Below are positions 34,111 to 46,214 of a DNA stretch of 64,000 bases, piece by piece. The position numbers and the translations under genes were made by a program. Within the stretch, counting starts at the first letter, position 1, and each line of letters begins with the position of its first letter. Under the pieces are notes generated by a model, which searched no databases, had not been told where the DNA came from, and was given only the letters and a program-made list of their open reading frames with translations. This stretch comes from Rhizomys pruinosus (taxonomy: Eukaryota > Chordata > Mammalia > Rodentia > Spalacidae), in the NCBI GenBank assembly GCA_009823505.1, contig VZQC01004706.1, forward strand, positions 1 through 64,000, in the 5' to 3' direction.

Positions 34111-34850
34111 CTTCCCTGTGTTCAAATGCACCCCTCTTCACAATGGGAACAGAATCATGACAAAACAGAACACTCTCATTTCCTTTCAGAGACTAATTTG
34201 AGGATAAAGCCAGAAGAAAAGCACATATACTTATGAAAATCCATTAGGTTGTTCCTTTCTGCACAGACATGGACAAAAATCTATTTCCCTCAGATAGAGC
34301 AGTGATAACAGAAAAGTATATGACCCCTGCCCCAACTCTAGCTTAGTAACCAGTGAGTTTATTTGACTCATGTTTAAAGTGGGTGAAGGGTTAATCACAG
34401 TAGTATGATGACTCAAAGAAGCATCACAAAAATACCCACCCTCAAAAAATGATGACTCTTAAAAACTACATCCCTGGAGCCAGCTGCATGACCCAAAGAT
34501 GGCTCAGCTGATCTGAGTCTCCTCACCCCTGAATCTGTTATTATTTATATAACCTTAGACACAGGCCTTGTGAATCTTGCAAGTTTCAGGAGCTTCCTGA
34601 GACTTGTGAGTTGTATTTAATTACTGAGCATTCTAACTTTAATTTGCTTCTCAAGCCTTAACAGTTCTCAGGAGAGAACTGTTCAGTTTATAGAACCTAG
34701 CTACATAACACAAGTCAGGATCTGAGCATTTATGAAGTTATCAAAGAATTAATAAAAATATTATATATATATATATATTTAAAGATGGCAATTCTCTTAA
34801 ATTATGTTCAATTTTGACAGGTTTCTATTTTTTAATGTTTTCATTTTGTT
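34111..34850. other. No gene recognised
   Basis: Unique-looking DNA with a short (AT)n at 34761-34780. Confidence 0.45.
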
Positions 34851-34854
34851 TTAT

Positions 34855-35075
34855 GTTGTTTTACTTATTTACTTATATTTTATGTGTATGGGCGCTATGC
34901 CTGCATGTGTGTAAGTATAACCATATTTTACAGTGCCCATGGACGACAGAATAAAGTGTTAGATCTCCTAGAACTGAAGGTACAGAGAGTTCTTATCTGG
35001 ACAGCTGGAATTTCAGCCAGGGTCTCCTGCAAGAATAGCCAGTACTCTTAATCACTGAGCCATCTGCCTAACCCC
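34855..35075 (-). mobile_element. B3/B2-type SINE
   Basis: The plus strand reads 'ttatgtgtatgggcgctatg', 'acagtgcccatggacgacag' and 'cttaatcactgagccatctg', the reverse of a B3 ending in the tRNA-like head. Confidence 0.75.
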
Positions 35076-35615
35076 TGATTTTGAAAGATTCCTTATCAAA
35101 ATACCAACTACATATTTTGCAGAAATTGACAAGTTTAAAATTCCTGTGAAAGTACCAAGGAGGCACAATAATTAAATTTGTCATGAAAAGAACAAAGTTG
35201 GAAGACTCATACTTCTTGTCTACAACAATACAATAACCAGAAAAGACAGCAGTGGCTTAAAGGTGAATATGTATTACGAAGATATATAATTGAAAGCAAA
35301 ATGCAAGCTCATACTATACTTTGGACTGTGGCTATTATTCTAGGTTTTGCAAAATTCTGTGAGATTCCTCTAACGCCATTGCCTCCATAAACCTGTCAGA
35401 TACTATCTATATACCATATCCGGTGGGAATTTGTTTTCTTCCAAGGTGCCAAGGACACCTAAGAATACATCTGCTTAACCCTTCTAACATGTAATTACTA
35501 TACCTGGACATCCAAATGACAGTAAGTTAACTTTGACCCTTTCACATCAAGTTTAAAAACTAATTTAGAAAATGATTACAGATTGAAATGTAAAATCGGG
35601 GCCATAAGACATAAG
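35076..35615. other. No gene recognised
   Basis: AT-rich. The part at 35140-35290 resembles L1 ORF2-like text weakly ('gaagactcatacttcttgtc'), not enough to call. Confidence 0.4.
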
Positions 35616-35617
35616 AA

Positions 35618-35790
35618 ATGTCCTAGCTATTAAAGATGCTAGCTGCCACACCTAATGACCTGAGTTCTATCCCTAGAACCCATATGGTGGATGTAGAGAG
35701 TCATTTCCAACCAGTTGTTCTCTTATCTCCATACTCATGAGCACACACATGCAGGTATGTACACACAGAGAAAGAAATGTTATAAAAAAC
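35618..35790 (+). mobile_element. B3-type SINE, diverged
   Basis: 'gatgctagctgccacaccta', 'atgacctgagttctatccct', 'agaacccatatggtgg' and an ACACACATG tail fit the tRNA-derived B3/B4 order. Confidence 0.6.
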
Positions 35791-35935
35791 TATTAAAAAT
35801 GTAATAACTAAAAATACAGAACTCTTTAAAGAGGCATAGTTCATATCCTTGACAGTGGGCTGAGTATACACTAAAATGTTGTTAAGCCAAAGGAGTAGAT
35901 GAACTGGACTTCCTTAGTTTCAAAAAGTTCTAAAC

Positions 35936-36088
35936 TAGCTAGGCATGGTGGTGCACATCATTAATTACAGCACTCAGGAGGCAGAGGCAGGCAGATCTCT
36001 GTGAGTTCAAGCCCAGGTTGGTCTAAAGAGCAAGCTCCAGGCCAGCTGGAACTAAACGGAGACCCTGTCTCAAAAAATACCAAAAAAG
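35936..36088 (+). mobile_element. B1 SINE with target duplication
   Basis: 'tagctaggcatggtggtgca' to 'gagaccctgtctcaaaaaat'. GTTCTAAAC flanks it at 35927-35935 and 36089-36097. Confidence 0.9.
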
Positions 36089-36097
36089 GTTCTAAAC

Positions 36098-37014
36098 CAC
36101 AAACAATACTGTGGGGAAAGTATAAAGAAAAGCTACAGAATATCAGAAAATATTTACAAATCATGTGCCTGCTAAGGTAATTAAACCCAAAATATATGCA
36201 AATTTCATATAGCTTAGTAATAAACAAATTGCATGTGAGGAAAATTGAGGGAAGATGGTTCTTATAGAAGATGCACAAATATCCTAGACGCAAATAAAAT
36301 TACCACACATTTTCTCCTGATTGAGAATGCAGATTAAAGCTGGTGATGCCTTGCTGTGCTCCTTCTGGGGTGATTACAGAAAAAACATGAGAAGGTGAAA
36401 TTCTCACACACTTCTAGGAATACAAAAGGTAGATTTGCTTTGCAACACAGCAGGGCAGTTCTCTACAACATGAGTTCCTATCTCAAAAACTGATTCCCCT
36501 GGCTTTAGATTTGAGTTCTTAGCCATGGTTGACTCTGAAGACACCCCTGTGGTCACCCATACCATCATCATTTTGTACATCCTTGGCACCCATGCTCTAG
36601 CACGATGTTTCTAGCTCACTGCTGTGCCTCCCCTGCAGGCCCTGAACTCTGCAGCTTGCCCAGTCAATTGAGCACTGGTATTGCATCCAGGAATGTCCAA
36701 AGTGTGCACAACCCTGGCTTTGGCATAGCTCATCTGAGGCAGGTGGACATCACAAATGTGGATGATGGCCTCTCCTCCCACACCAGCTTCTACCAGACAT
36801 CTTGAGCCTGTACACTCTGGGCCTCATCATTAGTGCTGTGTTGCCAAGTGAGAACTGTGAGTAGAGAGGGAAACTTGCAGAATATTTTTCTCTTTCTAAT
36901 AATATTCCATTGGCATTTTAGACTTTCATCTAAAAGCTCTTTCTTTTTAGAGCCATCTCCCTTACACACATATTCAAAGAACTGGGAAGAGTAAGGAGCA
37001 ATGACCATACTGTT
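36098..37014. other. No gene recognised
   Basis: Two frames (36404-36589 minus, 36605-36805 plus) lie in a GC-richer stretch. Neither matches a family I know. The plus one is preceded by a 'cctcccctgcag' acceptor-like tract at 36626-36637 but has no companion donor or conserved motif. Confidence 0.45.
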
Positions 37015-37030
37015 GAAATTGAAATATAAG

Positions 37031-37274
37031 GGGGCTGGAGAGATGGCCTAGTGGTTAAGAGTGCCAACCGCTCTTACAGAGGACCCGGGTTCGATCCCCA
37101 GCACCCACATGGCGGCCGAGAACCGTCTGAAACTCCAATTCCAAGAGAACTCCTGTTCCAGGGGAATCCAACACCCTCTTCTGACCTCCGCAGCATTGCA
37201 CGACACGGGTGCACAAACCTGCATGCAGACGGTACATTCATACACATACAGAAATAAATAAAATTAAAAAAAAA
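37031..37274 (+). mobile_element. B2 SINE, full length, extended subtype, with target duplication
   Basis: 'ggggctggagagatggccta' to an AAATAAATAAAATT tail. GAAATTGAAATA flanks it (37015-37026, 37275-37286). The body carries an extra ~18-bp segment: 'aactccaattccaagag' precedes 'aactcctgttccagggg'. The same extra segment is present at 55.6 kb and absent at 11.5 and 13.95 kb. Confidence 0.95.
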
Positions 37275-37611
37275 GAAATTGAAATACAGGACACCCCCAA
37301 TCCTGTGTGTGAATAATCATTATTTAATACCTGTATCTGTCTTTTCCATGTAAAGACTTTTCCTCTTGTAGTTGTGTTTCTGTCAATATATCTAATTTGT
37401 CAGACCTGCTCATTGCTGAGATACAAAAGTAAATGAGGTTCGAACTTGCTGGGAATAAATCTATTTTTATACACGTATCCTTCTCTCCTCTTCGGTCCAC
37501 ATTTGATATGTATTCTTACTATAGCATCACCATAGCCCAGGGTGATTATTGATTTATTTCCATGATGTCTTATGACCTCACTCTGTAGAGGCATTTGTGT
37601 GTGAGTATGTG

Positions 37612-37745
37612 TTTGTGTGTGTGTGTGTGTGCATACAAGTGCACACTCACTTGATCCTGTGTGCAATGGAAGATGCTCACATGCTATAGTATGGGTGTGG
37701 TGGCCAGAGGACAGCCTTGGATTTTTTTTTTTTGCCCCACCCCAA
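37612..37745 (-). mobile_element. B4-type SINE tail with (GT)n
   Basis: (GT)10 at 37612-37631, then 'cacactcacttgatcctgtg' and 'gtggccagaggacagccttg', the reversed 3' end of a B3/B4-type SINE. Confidence 0.5.
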
Positions 37746-37784
37746 CCTTGGATTTTAGTCCTCACTTTCCATGTTTTAAAACAA

Positions 37785-38810
37785 GGTCCCATTCCACCAA
37801 TTTACCTCCAAATCTCATTATTCATTTGTCTTTATACATGAACAGAAGTCTACTGTCTAAGCATACCACATTTTCATTAACCATTCATCTGTTGATGGTC
37901 ATTTAGGTTGTTTCCATTTCCTAGCTAGTGTGAATAGAGTATCAAAGAACATGACTGATCAAGTATCTCTCTGGTAGGTTAGCTAGTCCTTCAGATATAG
38001 GCCAAGGAGCCTGTAATTGGGTCATATGGTAGACTGCTTTTAGCTTTTTAATCATTTTTTCCACAGTGATTTTCATATTGTTTGTACAGGTTCCAAAATT
38101 AACAGCAGTGAATAAAGGCTCGCCCATCCCTGAATCTTCACCATCATTTGTTGTCAATTATTTTCGTGATCTTGGCCATCCTGATTACAGTAAGTTTAAA
38201 TCTCAAAGTAGTTTTAATTTGTATTTCCTTAAATGTTAAGAATGTCGAACATCTTTTGAGATATTTCTTAGTCATTTTTATTTCTTCTGAGAACTCTGAT
38301 CAGATTCATCACCCATTTTGTTACTGGAACTTTTTTACTTAATTTTTTTATTTCCTGTGTATTCTAGATATGACTCCTCTAGTGGATGAGGAGCTGGCAG
38401 ATACTCTTCCTCACTCTTTTCACTTGATTGCTTCCTTTATTGTACAGTCATTCTTCAGGTCACATTTGTTAATGATTGGTCTTAATTTGTGTGCAAATTG
38501 ATTCCTGAACAGTCATTCCCTGTACCAATGTACCATAGTGTACTCCTTATGTTTTCTTCCAGCAGTCTCTGTGGTTCAGCTTTCACATTAATGTCTTTGC
38601 TCCATTTGGAGTTGTGTTTGTGTGTGTGTGTGTGTGTGTGAGTGTGTGTATGTGTGTGTGTGTGCACACATGCCACACACATACACACATACGTGGGTTG
38701 ATAGATACAGGCCTAATTTCATTTTCTGCATCCAGTTTTCCTGGTAGCCTTTGTTGAAGATGCTGTCTTTCTTCCGTTGTGCATTCTGAGCATTCATCAC
38801 TCATACAGCT
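37785..38810 (-). mobile_element. L1 3' piece (ORF2 C-terminal DNA and 3' region)
   Basis: The plus strand shows the usual reversed L1 text: 'accattcatctgttgatggt', 'catttaggttgtttccattt', 'agtgattttcatattgtttg', 'tctttgctccatttggagtt', 'gctgtctttcttccgttgtg'. A (GT)n tract interrupts it at 38612-38664. Confidence 0.8.
38612..38664. repeat. (GT)n microsatellite
   Basis: GT run with one A interruption, inside the minus-strand L1. The Cys/Val/Thr/His frames here are artefacts. Confidence 0.95.
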
Positions 38811-38869
38811 AAAATTCCTTCTGGTTGCATGAACACTGTCCTGCCCCCTCCTCTCTTGGTCCCTAATGA

Positions 38870-39960
38870 CAAAGTGAGGTATGATTTCTCCAAATTTCAG
38901 TTTGGGAAATCAATGTTTATTTGGGATTACTTATAGAGCATTGGGTGAGGGTTTACTTACAAAAGTGTGGGCGGCCCCTCCCCAAGGCTGCAGAGGAAAA
39001 TCTTTATCCAGGCATTGATCTTGTATTTCCAGTAGCTGTACAAAATGGAGAGCGTGAGCCTCTCCAGCTTCCTCTTTTTAGACTCTTAGTCCCCAGCCTC
39101 CACATTCAACTTGGGCCAACTGGTTGGTTGGGAGGCATGACTGACTCTCCCTGCCCCTCCTTTTTTGCAGAGGTTCAACAGTCACTTAATTTTGTGAGGC
39201 AAGTTGGTGCAAACATTCTTCGAAAGAAGGCAGCTGCCCACAGCTTGCATTCAGGGGATAGTTTTATGCAACACCTCATCAAAGGAGTTTCTTTTTGTTG
39301 CAGACAGAGACTACTACAATGGATCAGAGAGAAAGTGACTGTGGAATCGCCATCACCAGTTAGTATGTCTATAACACAATACCTACACCTAATATTCAGG
39401 GAACATTGTGGAAGTGGGGGAAGAAATACTTTAAGAGCCAGAAGACCAAGATGTGTGTTGCAATATAGTGTCCTCTGGACATGACAAGGATGCTGAACTC
39501 TCAACAATATGGTTGCCTGAGCAAGACCTGATAAATGACTAGACTAATCCACATGATGACATGGATGGGGAAAATTTCACAAGGCCCAACCACTAGAGCT
39601 CTAGGCAGTCAATGTCTCTAGGCAGGGTGATTCAGCTTTCTTCAAGGACAGACTCCGGGGTATATTTATTATCCAACACCAAATGGCCAGGCATAAAAAC
39701 AAGTATATATGGAGCTGGAGAGATGGCTCAGCAGTTAAGAATACTGGATGATCTTCCACAGGTCTCCAGCATCCACATGGCAGCTAACAACCATCTGTAA
39801 CTCCAGTTTCAGGGAAATATCACACCCTCTTCTAACCTATGCAGGCATTGCATGATATGGCTGCATTTAACATACATTCAGCCAACACGCACACATCAAA
39901 ATAAAATATTAAAAATAATTTACGTATTAACAACACCAAATGGACTCAATAGAAGAGAGC
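38870..39960 (+). mobile_element. L1-type 3'UTR remnant, interrupted by a B2
   Basis: 'gacaaagtgaggtatgattt', 'tactttaagagccagaagac', 'caacaatatggttgcctgag', 'catggatggggaaaatttc' and 'ccaacaccaaatggccaggc' follow a widespread rodent L1 3'UTR as I remember it; it continues after the B2 with 'aacaccaaatggactcaata'. The 187-codon frame 38921-39484, the longest in the window, lies in it. Confidence 0.55.
39714..39918 (+). mobile_element. B2 SINE
   Basis: 'ggagctggagagatggctca' to 'aaaataaaatattaaaaat'. The B-box region is shortened ('ttccacaggtctccagcat'). Confidence 0.85.
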
Positions 39961-40089
39961 TTGAGTTTGAGAGGAACTGTGGGACCACAGAAGCAGTTGT
40001 ATGGGGAGAGGAAAGAGCCAAAATAATATAAGTACAACACTCACTATGAAATTCTTACAAAAAATTTAAAACAGAAAAAAATTCAGGGT

Positions 40090-40285
40090 ACCATTTTCCT
40101 TTTCACACTGTGCATTGCTGTACGGCTGGCCCATAAGATCCTGGAGACATGTTTTCTCCCTCCCTCACATCTAATTAAGATTATAGAACTTGTACATGAG
40201 TTCTTGGGATCTGATCCCAGGTCCTCAAGACTGCATGACAAGTACATCACTTACTGTACTATCTCTTCTTATTATTTTATTTTTA
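40090..40285 (-). mobile_element. Possible B4/ID-type SINE, decayed
   Basis: 'atgagttcttgggatctgat', 'cccaggtcctcaagactgca' and 'gacaagtacatcacttactg' resemble the reversed ID/B4 head. Confidence 0.4.
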
Positions 40286-41274
40286 AGTATAAGGTTTTTA
40301 AGCATAAGAACAATGAGCTACTCAGCTTTATTTTTAACTCCAGTATCCATGCAAGGTGCTTAGTGACTACTCAGCCCATGTGTTAGGATACATTTTGTTG
40401 AGAATGTTCCTAGAACTAAGACAGGTTGAGTTAAATTTTGCGATAACCATAGATATGTAAGAATGATACACATATTAGAGATCATGATTATCATTGACCA
40501 TGAACATATTATAATCTGTAGTCTGTAAACTATTTTTTCTGGTCATAGCCTTGAATAGTTAGAGGAAATTTCTTATTTCACAAATCTATGAGTAGACTTC
40601 CCATTACAGGCTGTCAACACAAGCCAGATGAAGACAGAGATGCATTTCATTCAGGGTGTAAGATAAAGCTGCTGTTTGATATTCAGCCCTCCTTGCAGGG
40701 GAAAGCCTCTCTTGCTTTTCTGAATTCCAGTAATTGTCTTGTTTGAGGGCCTTGCTACAGACCTCTGCCTCCTGCCAACAGCTTACTCTACGTGGTCTCA
40801 CTGCTAAGAAGGGAGAGGTTCCCAGAGAGCATAAGATATATATTGAAATCAAACACTCTTCTGAAGGTATTGTTTTCCAATTTCCACTACCTCATCATCC
40901 CAGTGACCCTCGGTATGCAGTAGATTTCAAAACACTTAGCAAAAGAATCACTAAAATAAAAATTCATTACTCACAGTCACTCTGAACACCTTCAGGAATG
41001 TTAGTTTTCTCTCATGTGTTATTTTTTTTTACCTATGATACATCTCTCTTTTCATTTTTTCCTTCAGTAAACTAACCCCACAGATTTTTTTTCTGTTTAG
41101 CTATGACATAGCTACTGAATTTAATTGTTTGCCTACTGTTTTCTAACAGTTTCTAAAATAAAATTCAGAATGAATGATTAGAAACTAATATGGCTGTATT
41201 AAGTCTTTTCCTCTACTTCAGAGTTAAACCTAGATGCCTAAATTCAGTTTCTGGAACATATTTTAAAAGTTGGA
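40286..41274. other. No gene recognised
   Basis: Unique-looking AT-rich DNA. Frames of 82-83 codons on both strands overlap at 40604-40985 and show no motif. Confidence 0.45.
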
Positions 41275-41278
41275 GGAG

Positions 41279-41341
41279 AGGGCTGTGGGGATAGCGCAGC
41301 CATTAAAGGCTAAGGCTAAGAACCGCAAAAAAAAAAAAAAA
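41279..41341 (+). mobile_element. Short tRNA-like retroposon with A-tail
   Basis: 'gggctgtggggatagcgcag', then 'ccattaaaggc', followed by about 25 bp and A15. 'TAGCGCAGCCATTAAAGGC' resembles a pol III A box as in tRNA-derived SINEs; no B box (GGTTCGAnTCC) follows before the A-tail. No clear target duplication. Confidence 0.5.
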
Positions 41342-44315
41342 TTAAGTAAGTCTAACAAAATGTACATTTGAGATTGTGAATGTTTTCTCAGAGGGAATAT
41401 TTTCAGTTGAAAATTGTTTCCAGGAAGTTGGTTGAAATAAAAAGCCTTGGCTATTTTCCTCTGGGGCACACTCCCCAATTTGTATTTTAAGACATAGTTC
41501 ATATTGAATTATGGTATATTTAATTTTCTGGAGAGGACAGATAAATATGGATTAATGGCTACTTTAGTTAGAAATTGCAAAGCTAGCTCTAATTACTTGT
41601 GCTGTCAAGCCAATCTTTATTTATAAAACAAAATCTGTGCTCAGAATACTTTTTACTAGAAACAGAAAGGGAAAAAAGGAATTTATTTTGTTATTTAAAT
41701 ATCTATATTCATCAATGCTACAAAGTAATATATTCTTAATCAGATGCCCAAACACATTTAGTCTGCCAGTGAATCCATTGTTTGTTTCTCATTTTATTAA
41801 CACTGTTTACAAGTAATTATAAGACATTTAATGGATTAGAGGCAAAGTCAGCTGATGGAAGGGAGAGTAAGTTGCTGTTGTGTTTAGTAGAATCCTCTGC
41901 TTTGGGATGAGGTGTCCACAGAGGACCATGAACTAGGCAGGCTTCCCTGGGGCCCTGAGCTTCATCTCAGCTGCTCTCTGTGCCTCCCAGCATCTCCCTG
42001 TCAGGCACTGCTATTCTAAACCCTCCTGCAGGCATTTGGGATGAATTGTTCACTTCCATTTTAGTTCCTGAGGTAAAGTCCAGCTTCTTCAGGGAGACAG
42101 CACAGCAGAGATCCTCACAGTGGTTCACAGTACCTGCCAGTGAGCAAAGAGTCTGATGTTCTTCCAGATTTGAATATCTCACATTAGAGTCCATCTGGAA
42201 GAGAATTCAAGCAGCTTTCATTCAATTTCAATCGTAAAGAGTTGGAGTGACAGGCATTTCTACATAAACATGTTTAAAGCCATTGGAGCACAGCTAACCC
42301 TGAACTGACTTTTCCAGTATGTGAGGCCTCTGCCACCAGTTCCCTTCCTGCTTCATTCAACAGACCTGCACCTGTGCAGGACCAGTACACATTAACCTGC
42401 ACCCATACAGGGCCAGTACACACCAACCTGCACCTGCACAGGGCCTGTACACATTCACCTTTACCCATTCCTGTGTATGTGCAGAGCTTCAAGCTGTTCA
42501 TTCTCAGAATGTTTTGTGAATACCAAATGAGATAATATGCAAAAGCATTATTTCTTCCTTTTATCCATTGTGCTAATTCAGCTAACGAGATTTGTAATTC
42601 CTGTCAGCATCAGGTGATGGAAGACCCCCTCCTCCACCCGCATCCCTCCATGCCTTGCACCAGATTCCATGCATTCTGTCATATATGCTAAGGCCTTTTG
42701 AGTCAAGTTTGTATCCCCAAATATCTCTTGGTGTGAGTCCATCCACTGTGGACTGGTCAACCTATCTAACCTCAATCCCTTAAAGAAGACCAATTTTCTC
42801 TGACTCAGGAGTGATCAGTTGCTAATAGTTCCTCGGCTAAGGTTGAGGCTTCTTGCCAGTTTCCCCAGTTTTATGCTGGGTTTATGTCTGATTTAAGTTT
42901 ACATGAGTCTTGTGCATTCCATCCCCCAATGCTGTAAGTTCAAATGGGTAACTTCTCTGCTGCCTAGAAAACTGTTTCCTTGTGGTTATCCACTATCCCT
43001 CGCTCTTAAAATCCTTCTGCCCCCATCTTCCACAACAGTTCCTGAGCCCCAGGTAACAGAGGTTATAGGAGTCCTATCCAGGGACACACACTTTACAGTC
43101 TATTATTTTCCACATTTTGGGCAGTTGCGGCTTTCTGGGTTAATTACCATCTGCTGCATGAGGAAGCTTTGCTGGAGAGAATTAAGATTAAGAGACACAT
43201 TACTATTCTCCCTACCCCCTGTTAAACACTATATTGTTTGAGCCTTAGGTATCAATGATTGCATTGTAGATGTATACTTAGAGCTGAGCATCTACAGACA
43301 CTTATTCTCTGACCAGTTTTGGAACTCTGTAATAGTTTCCATCTGTTGAAAAAAGAAGCTTCTTTTTTGAGTGATAGCTAACTAGTATACTCGTGTATAA
43401 ATATAAGGTACATATTTAGCATACAGGAAGAAATTACATTTGTCTAGGTATATGTCAGACCTAGGGTTTTCTCCAACCATGTATTATACCATGTCATACA
43501 TGAGTCCCCTCCTATTAAGTGAGCTTTAAGTCTAATTTGACAGCTGTTGATTACTCCCAAGATAAAAGTGTGACTATTGTACCAATAGTTTGTTGTGCAG
43601 GTCATTCTGTGTGTGTGGGGCGGGGGGGACGGGTTGGAATTAAGCTGGGAGTGGATCTTTAATTTTCTCCCTTAGTATCTTGCATAGCGTCCTCTAAAAC
43701 TATGAGAGCTAGTCATCAGGGAGAAGGCTTTCAGGTCAGTACCAGCTTCATTGCTCCATGGCCTATGTCTAGTCTTCAGCAATAGGGCCTTAGTTTCAAG
43801 TTCTGGAAAATAATCAAGGGCTGTGGCAATAGCCTGTGTTATTTTTGGAGTCTCTTGGACTGCCATAACCAACAATGTGAAGGTAGGTTTCTCCTGTCTA
43901 GGATAGTGGTTTTTGTTATATATCCTTCAGCTATATGCATGCACTCATGTACAGATATTGAATGTGTATTTTCAGTAGACTTTCAAACTAATATATTTCC
44001 TCCGGTTTTTCACAACACCTAAAGATTAATCTCATCCTTTGTCCTCCTCTCTCCCATTTCCCCCTTGATAGCATCTGCCTCCCAATATCCCCTTTTTTGT
44101 AGCTTCTTATTCAGGGACCGTGTGGGGATAGTTTAACTTGAAATAACCAAACTGGACATTCAGAGCTTTCTGATCTCCATATTCACAATATATAGCATAT
44201 ATTTCATATGATCCATAGTTGGTGTTCTTAAGCGATGCTAATTATATACTGAAATATTTACAACTAATGCATGGTGACTCTGATAAATTTAGCATTACCT
44301 TTTGAAGTACAGAAA
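41342..44315. other. No gene recognised
   Basis: Mostly unique-looking DNA. A degenerate ~32-bp unit ('acctgcacctgtgcagg' and variants) repeats three times at 42363-42460. A 112-codon frame at 42903-43241 has no recognisable motif. I see no exon-like conservation. Confidence 0.45.
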
Positions 44316-44318
44316 ATG

Positions 44319-44545
44319 GGGCTGGGGAGAAGGCTCAGCAGTCAGGAGCACTGTCTCCTCTTACAGAGGACCTAGGTTCCATTCTCAGCACCCATATGGT
44401 GGCTAACAACCATCTGTGAGTCCAATTCCAGGGGACTCTGACTCCTTCTTCTGACCCCACTGGCATTGCACAACACAAGTGAACTTAAGCACATGCAGAC
44501 AATATTCTCATGCACATAAAATAAAAATAATAAGGAAAATATTAG
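44319..44545 (+). mobile_element. B2 SINE
   Basis: 'ggggctggggagaaggctca' through 'cttacagaggacctaggttc' to 'aaaataaaaataataaggaa'. Confidence 0.85.
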
Positions 44546-45270
44546 AAAAAGAAACATGGCTAATAATAAGTTAAAGCAGTCTGCAGTGTTGCAGCAGAAG
44601 AGGATGGTTTACTTCTATATGAGGATGGATGCTTTGAACCCACAACAAAATTTCAATCATTTCCTAAGCCTTGAAATTACTGAAATATGGAAGTATAGGA
44701 ATACTTGCAAACACTGTATACAAAGACTTAAAAACTTAAATTGTATGTTTCGGTGAGATAAAGCCATACATATTTCTCTGACCTCATCATATTAAAGTTG
44801 CCAGTTTTTAGAAAATATTGAGATATGAAATTCTGCATGAAACAAAATCAAGAAAAACTCTCAGAGCTGTATTTTTTCATTCTCTTTATTTTGTAATTTA
44901 TGATACTGAAAATACTTAATGTTCCTGAGAATTTGTTCTTTCTGGTAGATGACAGCTTTCAATCATTTGCCTAATTTATATTTTGAGATGATCTCAAATA
45001 AGTACTTGAACAAAATAAATTAACTTCTGTCACAAAGCAAGGATCCAAATTTATTTTTGTTATTTTTTTCTGTGCTGATGTTGTATAAGAAGCAAATTTA
45101 TAGATAATATAGTATAATTACAGTCAACCATGAATGTATAGATTCCATCAATATTTCTAAGTGGTAGGCTAGAGGTTTAATGTGCTGATGTCAGGATAAT
45201 GCTATTTTTATGCATAACAATTTTCACCATGCATACCTGTTAGAAATTAATGTTTTTATGATTACATTCT
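44546..45270. other. No gene recognised
   Basis: AT-rich, no supported gene. Confidence 0.45.
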
Positions 45271-45271
45271 T

Positions 45272-45380
45272 CATTGTAAATGAGGATAATGATAGTATTT
45301 GCCTACCTACCCCAAAGAGTTATAAGGACTGTGTAAAAGTGTATGAAATATGATTAGGATAATATCTAATACATTGTAAT
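45272..45380 (+). mobile_element. MIR SINE fragment
   Basis: 'gtaaatgaggataatgatag', 'tacctaccccaaagagttat' and 'aaggactgtgtaaaagtg' match the MIR central and 3' blocks. Confidence 0.65.
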
Positions 45381-45654
45381 ATCTGGGGGTAGATATAAAA
45401 GAAAAATCAAAATATTCAGTCAGTCATAGAATTATGTATTTTTTATTTTCTAGGAATTACATATTAAATAATTTAGAAATAAAATCTGTATAGTTGCATA
45501 TACATATGTGTATACATTATATATTTTTAATGATTTCAAAAGACATTTACTAAAGACATTATTAAAACAGAGGCATTCTATTTAATTTCTATTACTTCAG
45601 TTTGATCCAGTAAACAGAATATCCAGACATTCTTTTTCTTTCTTTGTTGGTCTG

Positions 45655-45864
45655 TGTGTTTGTTTTTGTTTTTTGTTTTTGAGACAGAGTTTCCTTGTCA
45701 CCCTAGATGGCCTAGAACTCACTGTGTAGACCAGGCTTTCCTTGTCACCCTAGATGGCCTAGAACTCACTGTGTAGCCCAGGCTGGCCTTGGACTCAAAG
45801 AAATCAGCCTGCTTTTGTCTCCCAAGTGCTTGGATCAAAGGTGTGTGACACAGAACCTGGCTCA
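45655..45864 (-). mobile_element. B1 SINE with internal 45-bp tandem duplication
   Basis: T/G-rich tail, 'gagacagagtttccttgtca', then 'ccctagatggcctagaactc' occurring twice 45 bp apart (about 45694-45783), and 'caagtgcttggatcaaagg'. It faces the next B1. Confidence 0.9.
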
Positions 45865-45878
45865 AGAGACATTCTTAT

Positions 45879-46038
45879 AGGCTGGACATGGTAGTGCACG
45901 CCTTTAATCCTAGCACTTGAGAGGCAGAGGCCGGTGGATCTTTGTGAGTTCAAGGCCAGTCTGGTCTACATATTGAGTTCCAGGACAGCTGGAGCTACAG
46001 GAAGACCCTGTCTCAAAAAGACCCCCCCCCCAAAAAAG
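45879..46038 (+). mobile_element. B1 SINE, full length, with target duplication
   Basis: 'aggctggacatggtagtgca' to 'gaccctgtctcaaaaagacc' and a C9/A6 tail. AGAGACATTCTTAT flanks it exactly (45865-45878, 46039-46052). Confidence 0.96.
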
Positions 46039-46052
46039 AGAGACATTCTTAT

Positions 46053-46209
46053 TTATTTACTAATTTATTTTATTTATATTTTTGCATGTGTTTGAGTGTT
46101 TCCCAGTATGCATATAAGTGTACCTGTGTCATGCCATGCAATGTAGATACTAGGAACCAAACCAGGTCCTCTGCAAGACCAGCAGTGCATCGCTCTTAAA
46201 TATAGAGCC
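46053..46209 (-). mobile_element. B3/B2-type SINE, decayed
   Basis: 'tttgcatgtgtttgagtgtt', 'gaaccaaaccaggtcctctg', 'catcgctcttaaatatagag'. It stops next to an ambiguous base at 46210. Confidence 0.6.
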
Positions 46210-46214
46210 NCTAG

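Noticed and set aside
36404..36805. Possible unrecognised exon pair with an acceptor-like 'cctcccctgcag'
   Set aside because: The two frames are on opposite strands, no family match comes to mind, and no donor or neighbouring exon supports it.
38921..39484. 187-codon open frame, the longest in the window
   Set aside because: It lies in sequence that resembles a rodent L1 3'UTR, shows no domain, and its start has no promoter or exon context.
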